This document shows positions 25,631 to 37,637 of a stretch of DNA of 64,000 nucleotides, in pieces. The DNA is from Vespa crabro (Eukaryota; Arthropoda; Insecta; Hymenoptera; Vespidae): positions 20,024,473 to 20,088,472 of the forward strand of contig NC_060956.1 of assembly GCF_910589235.1 (NCBI RefSeq), read 5' to 3'. Numbering within the stretch: the first letter of the stretch is position 1; each line of letters starts with the position of its first letter. The notes under the pieces were generated by a model that saw only the letters and a list, made by a program, of their open reading frames with translations, searched no databases and was not told the origin of the DNA. The translations under genes were made by a program, and so were the position numbers.

Positions 25631-26117
25631 TAAATTCACGGCTATAAAAATGAATAATGTTATAATAATAATAATTGTATGAATTGTTCTAACATATATA
25701 CTCTAAAAATAAACGTAATTAGCGCTTATGAGAATCTGATGTATTGATAAATTTTGAACGAAAAAAATTCAACAAGAGATCCGGCAAAATACACTTTTGA
25801 ACGTTATTAACTTGAACGAGACATAATATAACTAGGAATAATTTTGTTTCGACGAGAGAGAAAAAAAACGAAATGAAAAAAAAAAAAAAAACAACGAAAA
25901 GAAAAAAAAACCATCAAAACACCAAATATCATATATCAACGATTAACATCGTATTTTTTCTTCTTCTTTTTTCTTCCCCCCCCTCCCACGTTTTGGAACG
26001 TGGGTGCATTTGATTTAACTATCTTTTTTTTTTTTTTTGTTTTTTTTTTTATACACCTATAGTTCTTATAAACGAACTAATTTGGCAAATTCTTTTAGAC
26101 ATAATCTTGTAATCAAA

Positions 26118-26345
26118 TTATTCGTTTCGATTTCGAAGAGGCGTTAATGATTTATGCGGCGAAGATGTAGGTGTGGTGTGACTACTTCTCGTAACTCCTA
26201 TTACGTTTTCTTTCCCTTTAGTATGGGGACGTTTCTGTTGAGCTTTTAACTTCTCCCCTGCCTTTTGCTGATGTTCCAATTGCCTGGATTTAGTTTGCAA
26301 TTCCTAAAAAAAATTCACCTGCTTATTGTGCAATTCCCTCAGAAG

Positions 26346-26408
<63 letters not shown>

Positions 26409-28325
26409 CTGTGTTTTGTGTATAATAAAACATTATGAGATAATAAAAATAAATAATAATGGTAGATCATAATATATAGTGGGCAAAACAAGATAGTAAC
26501 ACAAAATTATTCGTAATAGAAATATATTTATTTTATTGAACATATATACTTGATTTTTTGTTTATTCTTTTAATTATATAACTTTCATAACAAAATTTAT
26601 ATCATTGTATAAATAAATACTATAAGTATACAATAGAGACAAATAATTTAGAAACATTATGGGATCTTCATAATCGATAGAAAAAAAAAAAAAAGAAAAA
26701 CAAAGAAAAAGAAAAAGAAAAAGAAAAAAGAGAGTAAACAAAAAAACATTTAATAAAATGTTCTTTTTTTTTTTTTTTTTTTTAAACAATATCAATAAAA
26801 AAAGGAAAAAAAGAAACGAGAAAAAAAAAAGATATCGATATCACAAAACAAATTTGAAAACATATGGTAATCGAAGTTACAAGTGATCGATTGAAAATAC
26901 AACCAAATCCAGTAGAAACTAATCGCAAGGCCGACAATAATGAATAAACGCACCTGTTCCAATCGATAGATCTTTTCTTTCAGCTGTGAAACGTGCTTGA
27001 TTCTTTGTTTGTGATTCTGATGGCCAACTATTTCGGCATATTTTTCATTTATATCTTCGTATTCCTTTTGAAGTCGATCATTACTTTCGGTTAATGTCTT
27101 AACTTCGCTACATTAAAAAATATGCATATGTATGTATATATATATATATATATATATTTAATATTAATTATTTGTAGTTTTTATTCTCATTGGAGAAATA
27201 TTAATAATCATAATGATCTTACGTTTCAGCAGTTTCACGACGTGCTCTTTCCTCAGCTAATTCTTTTAAAAGCTTCTCTTCACGAGCATGCCATTGTTCT
27301 TTTTCCTTTTCAGCCAATATGTGCTTGTTCTAAAATGCAATTGATTATGGATTATTATCGTCAAATCAATAAGAGAATTAAATATATATATATATATATA
27401 TACTTTTTAAATATAAATTGAATTATTACCTCGGCACATCTATCTCTTTCTTCAAGTGATATAACTTTCATGGAGAGTTCTTTTAACTGACAATTCGCCT
27501 AAAAGTATAACGATCTAAATTAGATATTTTCATTCCCTTTGGTATTATATATTTATATAATATATATCTAATCTTAATAGATATTTACTTTTTCAATGGC
27601 GAGTTTATGTTGCACCGATTGTACGGACATCAATGCAGTGGTTTCTTCGGAGATCTTTTTTTGATTATTTAATTGTTCATGAAGTTTACCACTTTCAACT
27701 TCTAATCGCGAAATTTCAATCATTTGCGCATCGTTTCTTTCCTCTAATCTTAATAACATATCTTCTGCGGCACAAAGAGAACCAGCCATTTCATCGAGCT
27801 GTTTCTTCATCTAAAATTAATAAATATAATTGTAATGTAAGTTAACGTTTTTTTTTTATGATATTAATTTATGGTATTATTTATGGTATTTTTATGATAT
27901 TAATTTATATATATATAAGATATATAATACCTCTGCACTTTCGCTTGACTTCTTGTTTATTTCTTCTCGAAGTCGTGTAATTTCTTTCGCTGCTACTCGT
28001 TGAAGTTCATCAATTTTCATTTCGAAAACAGTCTTAATAGATTCAAACTCAGACAAACTACCAGCTTCGATTTGACTTACGAGTTGTCTCTCGGCATCTA
28101 ATTGTTTCATAATATTGTGCACTTGGTCGTGTACCATTTGAGAATTATTACGCATAGAAGCAAGTAAATCTCGATGTTCGTGTATACAATCCTCGCCACG
28201 TTTTAATTCATCTTGAAGTCTTTCTACCTCAGCGTGACTCTGTGCTAAACGTTTTGAGAGTGCAGCAACCGATGCTTGATTTTCCGCCATAACTATTTCA
28301 AACCTATATAAACGATCACACACAC

Positions 28326-28356
<31 letters not shown>

Positions 28357-31300
28357 AAATTTTAATAGGAAAAAAAAAGAAAATAAAGAAATATAAAATA
28401 ATTTTTATTATCGCAATACCTCTTTCTTCTAGCTACCATTTCTGCAGCCTCCGCACGTATTTGATTTTTCAATGCTCTAAGCTCTGCTTTTTTCTCCGCC
28501 AGTTCTGTTTCCGCTCTGTCTAATCCGACCTGCAAGCTTTGACTAAAACTCTCCTGGAACAATATAATAGATATAGAATAATAAATAACACGAAGAGAAT
28601 GAAGAAAAAGAATTAATGGGAAAAATTGATATATCAGAAATACCCGAGTTTCTGCGGTCAATTTCAATTCCTCGAGTATCGAGGAAAGTTTTGTAATTTC
28701 GGCATCTCTTTGGGCCAATTTATCGTCTAACGCAGCACGTTCGGTTTCTACTCTTTTCAAACATGCTTTATATTTTTCAATATTAAGACGCATTTCTTCT
28801 TCGATCGCAGCCGTGGCCTCTCTGATCATTGTATTTATCTATATATTATCATGACAAACTATTAATATGAAAAATCATTTTCATCTATGAAAATTAATAA
28901 TCCAAACATCACAGCAAACCAAGACAAACGCATGCTAATAAATCATTAAATATTTTAATTTTATGGAAATCTCTTTTAAAAAGTTTTTTTTTTTACAAAA
29001 GGAAACAAAAAAAAAAGAAAAGAAAAAAATAAATAAATAAATCAAAAATATAAAAAAGAATGAGAAAATGAAAAAAAAAAAAAAAAAAAAAAAAAGAAAA
29101 GAGAAGAGAAATTGTAAAACAAAATACAAGGTCAGGTGATGTTTAGCGTTTTACGCACATGTGGTCCGCTTACTTTCGCGTCACATTCGGCGATTACTCT
29201 CTTTACTCTTTCTTCGCTTTCCGCACGACAAACTGCTATAGTTTCTCTAGTAACGGCTTCGGCATTTTCAACAATTTTATTTGTATGCTCCTTTATTCGT
29301 TTGGTTTCTTCCTCAATTGTTTGACTCGTTGCCTTTTGTAATTCAGCTATTTCTTTATCTCTCGCTATCGACAACTAAATGAAAAAATATTACAAATATC
29401 TTAATTATCCAAAAAAAAAAAAAAAAAAAAAAAAAAGAAAAAGAAGAAAAAAAAAGTATTTGATAAAACTAATTTGTCTATCCCATACATTTTCTATTTC
29501 ATTCAAATAATCTTCCTTTGCCTCTTCCAATAACTGCTTTAATTCTGATTTTTCTTCGCTGTGTTGCTTTTGTAAAGCCTCTATCTCATTTTTATGTTCC
29601 TTCAAGACAAGCTCATGTTTCTGTTCTGCAATTTCTAATTCCTCATGAGCTTGCGTCAATCGTTGACTTACCTATAATCAGAAAAATATAATTCAATTAA
29701 AAATCTTAAACTACGAATGACTTAATAATCATTATTATCAATGAAATATTTACATCTCTGTAAAGCCTTTGAACGTCTTGTAATTCTTGTTGAAGAAATG
29801 AATTATTATCGGCCATATCATCTAAATTGGCTTGCAATACAATTACTGTCATTTTTGTTTGATCATATTGCAATTGAAGCTCTTTCTTTTCTTTAACAAA
29901 GGTATCTTTCAATGTATCCTTTTCTACATTATAATTTTTTACAAGATCATTCATTTGTCTCATGGAATCATCCAAAAGTTTGTCGTATTCCGCTCTTAAT
30001 TCGTCCAGCTCACATTGAAGAGTAGACAATTGCCCTTGAAGTTCTAAAATCACGTCCTGCCTTTTCTCCAATTTATCTTCAAGATCACATTTATTGTCCG
30101 TTAAATCGCTTATATTTAACAGAAGCTGTGATCTTTCCTTTTCTAATAATTCAATTTGTATGTCACGTTCTTCCTCCAATGTTTTTAATTTGGACAATAA
30201 TTCTTTATTTCTTGTCTCTAAATTTTGTACCTATTTAAAAGATATACATCTAATATTATTTCAATATAGTAATAATTTTGTTATTGTATAATTTCACATT
30301 AATTACCGCAATTCGATTTGTTTCTGTTATTTTAGACAATTCATTTTCTAAAAAAGAAATTTTCTCTAACAATTCGGCCACTCGTTTTCTTAATTCATTT
30401 TCAAGCGTTCTTCTAGCAGAAATTTCTTGTTCCTTTTCTCTCGACATATCCAACAATTTAGAACGGAGCTCGTCTGCTTCAGCTTGATGCCTTTCATCGT
30501 GATTATCTAAAACTTCCTGTTGTAATTTAGCCTGAAAGCAGAATAGTTTTGCCAAATTAAGCTGTAAAAAGGTGAGACATAAACTTAAACAAAAAAGAAA
30601 AAAAAAAAAAGAAAAAAGAAAAGAAAAAAAAAAGAAGTGGAGTAAAAAAGCAACAAAAAATTATTATTCGCTTACCATAGTTTCTATATCTTTCCTGTGT
30701 TGTTCTTCAACTTCAACTTGTTTCTTATGTAAATCCTCTATTTGCACTTCAAGTTTACACATTTCTTCCTTAATCTCTTCAATATGTTTCTCATGTTCCT
30801 GTATAGTTTTATCTTTATTCGTACATTCAACTTGTAATTCCAACAACTGATCCGCATAATTATAATGTCCTTTATTAATAGTTTTATTTTTAGTCTGGTT
30901 CATGGATTTCAATTTTTCCTTTGGATAATTTGGATTTATTGATTTGACGATAACACTTCTTCTTGGACATTGTGGCTATAAATGAAAGAAAAATTTCCAT
31001 ATATCAATTAAAACATATAATCTAACTTATCGTATATTTAATATAATTTTTAATCTATCAAATAATTAATTATATCTCTCTTTAATAAATTAATCCTCTC
31101 ACAGTTAAAAATCTGTCGTGTGGTTGATTTCCAGTGCTCTTGCTTGAAACGGTTAAGCTTGAATCGGTACCATTACTAATTACACTTTTATTATCCTGAA
31201 ATCTTTCTGTTTTTTCAATAATATATCCTTTGATTTTCTGGTCGAACTTTGGATCATATGCACCGGGTGGTGGGACCTCACCTAGAAAAATTTCATAAAT

Positions 31301-32572
31301 AATAAAGCTTTAAAATAATTTTTATATCACAAATTAACAAGTAACAAGTAATATATAACATAGATAAGACAAGTAACAAGTAACATATAGATAACTTATA
31401 TGATAATACTTAAATGATATCCGTATCATCAGTAAATATACTTTAATGAAAGAAAATGCATATTAAAGGTGAGATTATTGTAGCTCGTTGCGTTCACTAA
31501 GGGTCAATCCTATTCTTTCAAACGAATACGCGCGAGAAAACTAAGGTTGGAGGGTGGAATCAAAGGGGGATTTCCTTCTGATGCATCTTTAAAAGGTGAG
31601 GGGTGGGGAGAAGAAGAAACTCGAAATAGGAGACAGCTGTGTGTGTCTGTATTTGAGAGACATGTAGACCCATGAAGAAGGTACCAGGTGTAACCTTCGA
31701 CCAGCCCTTCTTGTCGTTGCGATAAAATGTCCTCTTTTGTCGTTACCTACACCCCCCTCCCATTTCTATCCCCTCGCCCCACCCCTTCACTACCACCACC
31801 TCCTCTTTCTCCTCCTCCTCGGCCCTTCACCTCTTCAAAAACATTTAAAGATTAAAATGTTTCACGGAACGATCGTGCGCAATTGTTACAACTTGCAATA
31901 TGATGCAAATTGCAAGGATGCATTTTTTTTTTTTTTAACTGATACTAACTTCTTTCTCTTTATGGCGTAAAAACTATAGGCTAGATGGACTTTCGTATAA
32001 CAATATTTTACTAGTAAAAAAGTTACAAAAAAAGCACACACACGCACACGCACACGCAATATTTCGAAATTAAAGTATATACGAATAATTAATTATACAA
32101 CGATACGAGCCTGATATTCATTTTAATACGATTGTAACGATGTTTAGGCATTAAAGTCGTCAATCGTTAAAATAAATTTTAATGACTTCAGTTTTGTTGT
32201 TAAATTGATAAAAATAAAAAAAGAAAGAAGAATAAGAAAAGTCAGTTTGAAAGGAAAAGAAAAGAAAAGAAAAGAAAAAAAAAAAAAAAGAAAAATGAAT
32301 CAATAAAAGAGCATTACGAGAACTCGGGACAATTTTCCCGCCAGAATGTAGCTTCTCACTACCATATATATAATTTTCTAAAATTGATGCACATTCATTG
32401 ATACGATATGATCGTTATCATTGTTCCAAATGGCGATACGATTTTGTTGTTTTTTTTTTTTTTCTTTTTTTTTTAATTTTCTTCGAAATCATTAAACATG
32501 GTAAACGGTTAATATTAAGAACTTACTTGCAAGTTCATTGAACCGTTGAATTCTAGCTTTTGAGAACGACAT
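26118..32572 (-). CDS. HMMR: HMMR/RHAMM-like coiled-coil spindle protein, 15 coding exons
   Basis: Predicted 1016-residue coiled-coil protein, orthologous to hyaluronan-mediated motility receptor, which in vertebrates binds microtubules, centrosomes and TPX2. Coding exons: 32572-32527, 31281-31103, 30975-30676, 30531-30307, 30230-29754, 29671-29489, 29374-29174, 28838-28644, 28553-28420, 28303-27931, 27810-27589, 27498-27430, 27329-27223, 27107-26954, 26303-26118. All junctions are GT-AG and keep frame. The start MSFSKARIQRFNELA and the following PPPGAYDPK match the family N-terminus (MSFPKAPLKRFN, PSPGAYD). Residues about 95-900 are almost continuous Glu/Lys/Leu heptads with no membrane segment or signal peptide. 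The tail has GHQNHKQRIKHVSQLKEK (932-949), the family C-terminal signature, then a KEN box (986-988) and SP/TP sites. It is longer than human HMMR (about 724). Family assignment is firm; some internal boundaries could shift slightly. Confidence 0.92.
26349..26410. repeat. Compound (AT)n(GT)n in the last HMMR intron
   Basis: An AT run followed by GT units within the intron between the last two HMMR exons (26,304-26,953), which also carries several poly-A/T tracts. Confidence 0.85.
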
Positions 32573-32853
32573 ATCGTTATATATGAAATATATTCAATAA
32601 AATCTAAGGAAAATATCCTTAAAAAGGATATGCGCGTTTAAACACCAATGTTTATATCAGAAATAAACACTGTTATTAATTATTACAAACACTGCACGTT
32701 CCACCATGAGCACGTCCATCCCCCTTGAAAACTATGGCTTATATGAAGTTGCATGAATCTTACACAAGCGTTCTTCTCTCAACGTTTCTTTACGCGGGTC
32801 TGTTCACCGGTTTTTCTTCGTTTGAAATGACGGTTACGTAAAGACGCTATTGA

Positions 32854-32858
32854 CCAAT
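32854..32858 (+). promoter_or_regulatory. CCAAT box upstream of HMMR
   Basis: GACCAATCAA context, 282 bp upstream of the HMMR start codon and 28 bp from a TTTGAA element. NF-Y sites plus a CHR are typical of vertebrate G2/M genes; whether that logic applies here is unproven. Confidence 0.3.
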
Positions 32859-33028
32859 CAACGACAAGACATTCAATCGTCGTCGAATCAGCGACTAAAC
32901 GTGACGTACATATTAACAGTGATGTATGCATATGATTTATCGCCACGAGCATTGTCATACACATACAATTTATCCTGTTAGATTTTTCTTTTTTTTTTCC
33001 CCCCCTTTTTTTTTCTTTTTTCTTTTCT

Positions 33029-33062
<34 letters not shown>

Positions 33063-33391
33063 CATAATATTAATCGTAAATATTGAAACAATAATTTTTT
33101 TCTTCCAATAAAATCTACATTGTATTGTTTATTATCGAAAAAGTTATTTAAAGTGTCATCAAAGTAAAATTTTTCCGCGATATAACAACGTGTCTCGAAT
33201 TATTGAATAATATATAGAATGATATTCGTATAAATGAATTCGTTTCTTTTTTCTCTCTTTTCTTTCAACATTTTGTGCGCATTAAATCTTTATAAAGGAT
33301 ACGTTATATTCTCGTTTAATATTGTAATAATGTAATAAATTTTTGTTGTAGAGAAATTGTAGATATCAAGTGCCACGTAGTAATGTTCAGA

Positions 33392-33396
33392 CCAAT
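33392..33396 (+). promoter_or_regulatory. CCAAT box upstream of MAGT1
   Basis: ACCAATCGG context, close to the NF-Y consensus, 106 bp before the MAGT1 start codon. The position is reasonable for a TATA-less promoter. Confidence 0.35.
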
Positions 33397-33501
33397 CGGC
33401 ATTTGCAGCATGTTATATGTACAGTTATTCCATTAGCGTACTCCGATAGAGATAGCTGTTACTGCTTTTTCTGATAGATTATCTTGCCAAAATCTATTAA
33501 A

Positions 33502-34071
33502 ATGAAGTCGAAATATTATATTACATTCCTGGGGATTGTGCTCATAAGTTTATCTTATGTTAGCTGTCAATATAGAACGAAAAATGTGAGAATTTAGAAA
33601 ATAATTTCGTCGATAAGTTCAAAGAAATTGTGCTATTTTGAAATGTCAGATTAATGTCATGCCTCAAAATTTATTTCAATTTATTGTGGAATTTCAATGA
33701 AATTTCTTTTATATTTATTAATTTTCTATTAAAATTTAATTAATCGTTTTACTCTGATCATAATTAAAAAGATAAATTAAGTGATTGTATGGACTAATAA
33801 TGTATCCTCTTTCTAACCTCTAAGCAGATCAATTTACATATATTTTCTAGAGTCAAAGTTCCTCGTTAGCCGAACGTGTACAACAGTTAACAGAAATGGC
33901 CATTAGGAGACCAGTAATTAAATTTAACGGAGCAAAATTTAAGGAGTTTGTTAAAAATACTCCAAGAAATTATTCTGTTATAGTAATGTTCACTGCTATG
34001 GCACCGCAAAGGCAGTGTCAAATTTGCAGGTAAGAAAAATAATAATAAGTTTGTTAATGATTTCTTTTAAT

Positions 34072-34102
<31 letters not shown>

Positions 34103-35347
34103 TTTCAGACATGCAAATGACGAATTCACAATAGTTGCAAATTCATTCCGATATTCTCAATCTTATTCGAATAAGTTGTTTTTTGCATCTGTAGATTTCG
34201 ATGAAGGATCAGACGTTTTTCAAATGGTATTAAATACAAATATACATGCAATAATCAGTTTGTGAATATGAAATATAAGAATGACAAAATATAAAGACAC
34301 AAAACTATCCTTTTTTTTTTTTTTTTTTTTTAGATGAGATTGAATACTGCTCCGGTATATATACATTTTCCAGCAAAAGGTAAACCAAAACCAGCTGATA
34401 CTATGGATATACAAAGAGTTGGTTTTGCCGCAGAAGCAATAGCAAAGTGGATATCAGAACGTACCGATATTCAGGTAAATATTTCTTATGAGCTTGTGTA
34501 ATAAAACATTTATTGATAATAATTATTTCTTATAGATAAACATATTCAGGCCACCAAACTACTCTGGCACAGTAACTTTGATAATGTTCTCAGTTCTGAT
34601 TGGAGTATTCCTATATGTTAGACGTAATAATTTAGATTTAATTTATAATAAAACAATTTGGGCTCTTGGTGCATTAGTAAGCTTATTTTATTTTTCTTTA
34701 CTTTTATTAATATAAACGATTCGTTTTATTAAAATTGATCTTCTTATAGTTTTTCACTCTTACAATGATATCGGGACAAATGTGGAATCATATCAGAGGA
34801 CCTCCATTTATTCACAAATCAGCTAATGGAAATATGGCATATATCCATGGGTCATCCCAAGGTCAATTCGTATTAGAAACTTATATTGTTATGGTTTTAA
34901 GTATCCTTTTAATTTAATAAACATAATAAGTTAATTGTTAAGTATATGTAATATACCTTAACAAAAGTAATAAGATGGAGCAGTGGTATTAGGAATGATT
35001 CTAATGACCGAAGCTGCTACAAGGAAAGGTGATGTTAAAAAACGAAGAATATTTGCTGTGATAGGCTTTGGATTAGTTGCTATTTTCTTTAGTCTACTTT
35101 TATCCATATTCAAGAACAAGGCTCAAGGGTATCCATACAGGTTTGTCAAGATACACACATTTATTATATATATTTACATACAATCTACATTTGTTTTACC
35201 ATTAATTTTGTTCTGTTTTGCAAATAGCTATATTACATTCTCTTGGAGTATGATAGTATATGTTTGTATAATCTAGAAAGATACTATCATACTCCATGTT
35301 ATGTATTTGAAAGTATTTACTTTAAATCCCCTTCCAGTGAAGATTAA
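33502..35347 (+). CDS. MAGT1: Oligosaccharyltransferase subunit, OST3/OST6 family (MAGT1/TUSC3 type)
   Basis: Thioredoxin-like subunit of the STT3B-type oligosaccharyltransferase, acting in the ER membrane; it forms mixed disulfides with nascent chains so that nearby sequons are glycosylated. Exons: 33502-33585, 33851-34029, 34109-34226, 34334-34474, 34536-34676, 34750-34900, 34975-35140, then a last exon. The protein has a signal peptide (about 1-22), a luminal thioredoxin fold with redox motif CQIC (84-87) and the cis-proline in TAPV (Pro134), then four hydrophobic membrane segments from about 187 to 316. The end is ambiguous. Splicing to 35338 gives YPYSED and 329 residues. Splicing to 35228 gives YPYS plus 15 further residues (342 total, stop at 35275). 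The first resembles one human TUSC3 end (YPYSDLDFE). The intron 6 acceptor (34973-34974) has a weak pyrimidine tract, but the frame continues perfectly. CQIC replaces the CVVC of mammals. Confidence 0.9.
35244..35296. repeat. Perfect 16-bp inverted repeat (hairpin) at the MAGT1 3' end
   Basis: Left arm 35,244-35,259 and right arm 35,281-35,296 are exact reverse complements (TGGAGTATGATAGTAT), separated by a 21-nt loop. The loop contains the stop codon of the longer MAGT1 form, and the hairpin lies between the two candidate terminal acceptors (35,227 and 35,337). In RNA it would form a stable stem that could influence which last exon is used. Confidence 0.75.
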
Positions 35348-35707
35348 TTGGTCTGTTACAGATTGCTGTTTAAATGAATAGATATTTTACAGAAAAATAA
35401 GGTTTGTATAAGTCCCATTTTTGTGAGAATTTTTATCTTGCCATGATCTCATTGGCCTCACAAATGCATATTATGGTACACGAGTTATAGTGATGATAAA
35501 GAAATGATACATAATTTATTGTTGAATTTTTGCACACGTTTGAAGGCTAAAAAGTTGTTACAAAAGAATGATGTATCTTAGCCTAATCAACCTTTCTATA
35601 AATGTTGTACGATAATTATCAAGTTCATACATTTTTTATGTAAAGTAAAATATGTTAATATATGACTATTAATAGTCATACAAATTTTTTAAACAAAAGA
35701 TAATCAG

Positions 35708-35713
35708 AATAAA
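35708..35713 (+). terminator. Possible polyadenylation signal AATAAA for MAGT1
   Basis: First AATAAA found after the MAGT1 stop, 361 nt downstream. AT-rich DNA gives many chance matches, so the assignment is weak. Confidence 0.3.
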
Positions 35714-36992
35714 AAATTACTTATTTACAGAGTTTGATATAAAAAATTACTGGAAATTTAAAACTGCCTTTAAACTGAAATTTATCTGCTTAAATTATAT
35801 CATTTATGAGTTCTTCCAAATCTATACAGGTAAAGTAAAAAGAGAAAAAACAAACCATTATGAACGATTGAGGCAGAAGTTGAATCAACAATAAAAAGAA
35901 TTTATGTAAATAACACATGTAAGGATACTGATTGTATTCAAAAGATAAATGTAATTAAAACTTTTTGGTTTTTATTTTGAGACAATTCTTCAAAATATTT
36001 TGATACCATCTGTGAATCCTTGAAGTATAAACAACAAAAAAAAAAACAAAAAAAGAGAACAACTATCCTACTATAATTAACTAAATATCCTATCATAAAT
36101 AACTAAACTATAACGTAAATAAATAGATTATACGTCGATAGACATACTTGATGTATATTACTATCGAATGAAATTATTGCATATACTATTAAAATTGAAA
36201 TAGATTTATTTTTTAGTTTCGAGTTTCATAGTTCGATATTAGATCACGTGGCGCTAGTGTCTTATTAATTTCATATGAATGCTGATCAGTAATATTAGTA
36301 ATATACAAATAAGTGATAAATAAAACTAAATCTTAATTCTTTTGTTTCCCCCCCCCCCCCTACGAGATTTATTTACACGACTATTGTATGTCAAAATTTG
36401 AATTACTCCTGTTATCTATCGTGTTTTTATTAGAGTTAGGGAATTTTTATAAAATATAACCAGACATATAGAAATGTTCATTAGCTATATCGTAGTAATC
36501 TTTTGTCGATTTAAAACCCACACTGTGTAAAGATTATCTTTCATTATTGGAAAAGGGTAGAAACAGGGAGTGGAAAGGAGAGGGGGTTGAATTCATTTGC
36601 AACAATGAAATATCTTTGTATGTTTAGTAATTAATTAGCGGATGCATTTAATTAATTCTAACGAACGGATGGTAGAAGATTGTATTTAAATTATGTGCTA
36701 TCATTATCGCTTTTTCTCTAGACGTAGTTTCCGGTTTAAATCAAGAGTCCCGTCTAAAAGCATTAGCGTTAAGTCGTTATCTGTGGTCGATACTTATCGC
36801 GTCAACTATATACATACATGCCTTCCTCATTCTTAACCGCGAATGTGCGGAAAATTTTTTTTAGTTGTTTATACAGAGTATACTGGGCAAATATTAATTT
36901 TTAATAGCTTACTAAATGTTGCAACGGAATAGTGACATTACTATAATTATTTTGTTTTATCCTATACGACCTTGGAAATAAATGCAAATATA
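35714..36992. other. Intergenic region between MAGT1 and RSK
   Basis: AT-rich, with a 13-base C run at 36,348-36,360. The stretch 36,715-36,860 is less AT-rich and may contain the RSK promoter and 5' UTR. No TATA box or clear first exon could be defined. Confidence 0.45.
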
Positions 36993-37192
36993 ATGCCTTT
37001 AGCGAATCTGACGGTTCCTTGGACTGAACAACATGTAAATGAAAAGGTAAGATAATTCATTGATTTTATTATTTAATAAATTGTTAAACGTATTTTAATT
37101 CAATTTCAATATTACCTTACATCGATTATATAGGATGATTTTAGAAAATATTTATTTTTATATAACAACAATATATATATATATATATATTT

Positions 37193-37226
<34 letters not shown>

Positions 37227-37584
37227 ACATATTATATATATATATATATGTATATTTAAATAACAAGCTGTGTCAACGATATAATTTTTGTTTGTTTAGC
37301 AGGGATTGGAAATTTTGTCAGATGAGAACCAGGAAGAAACAATGATTACTCAAGAAAACCTTATTGAGTCTCGCTCAAATGGGTGTTCCGAGTCGCATGA
37401 AATTGAGGTTCGTGAGGTGGTTCGAGATGGACACGAAAAAGCTGATCCGTCTCACTTTGAACTATTAAAAGTACTTGGTCAAGGCTCTTTTGGCAAGGTA
37501 TAAAGTTAAACTTTTATCTGTCTATTTTATTTTATTTTATTTTTTTTATTATTTCTCTTCATTTCTTTCTGTAATTGATTACAA

Positions 37585-37637
<53 letters not shown>

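Larger units (their letters stand above)
32573..33501. promoter_or_regulatory. Divergent promoter region between HMMR and MAGT1
   Basis: 929 bp separates the two start codons, which point away from each other, so both promoters and 5' UTRs should lie here. Visible elements are CCAAT at 32,854-32,858 and at 33,392-33,396, a TTTGAA (cell-cycle homology region core) at 32,821-32,826, and a T-rich tract at 32,985-33,062 that splits the region. No TATA box is obvious for either gene. Transcription starts cannot be fixed from sequence alone. Confidence 0.6.

Noticed and set aside
29136..29341. Plus-strand ORFs opposite HMMR exons
   Set aside because: Shadow frames of the HMMR coiled-coil exon, which has matching splice sites on the minus strand.
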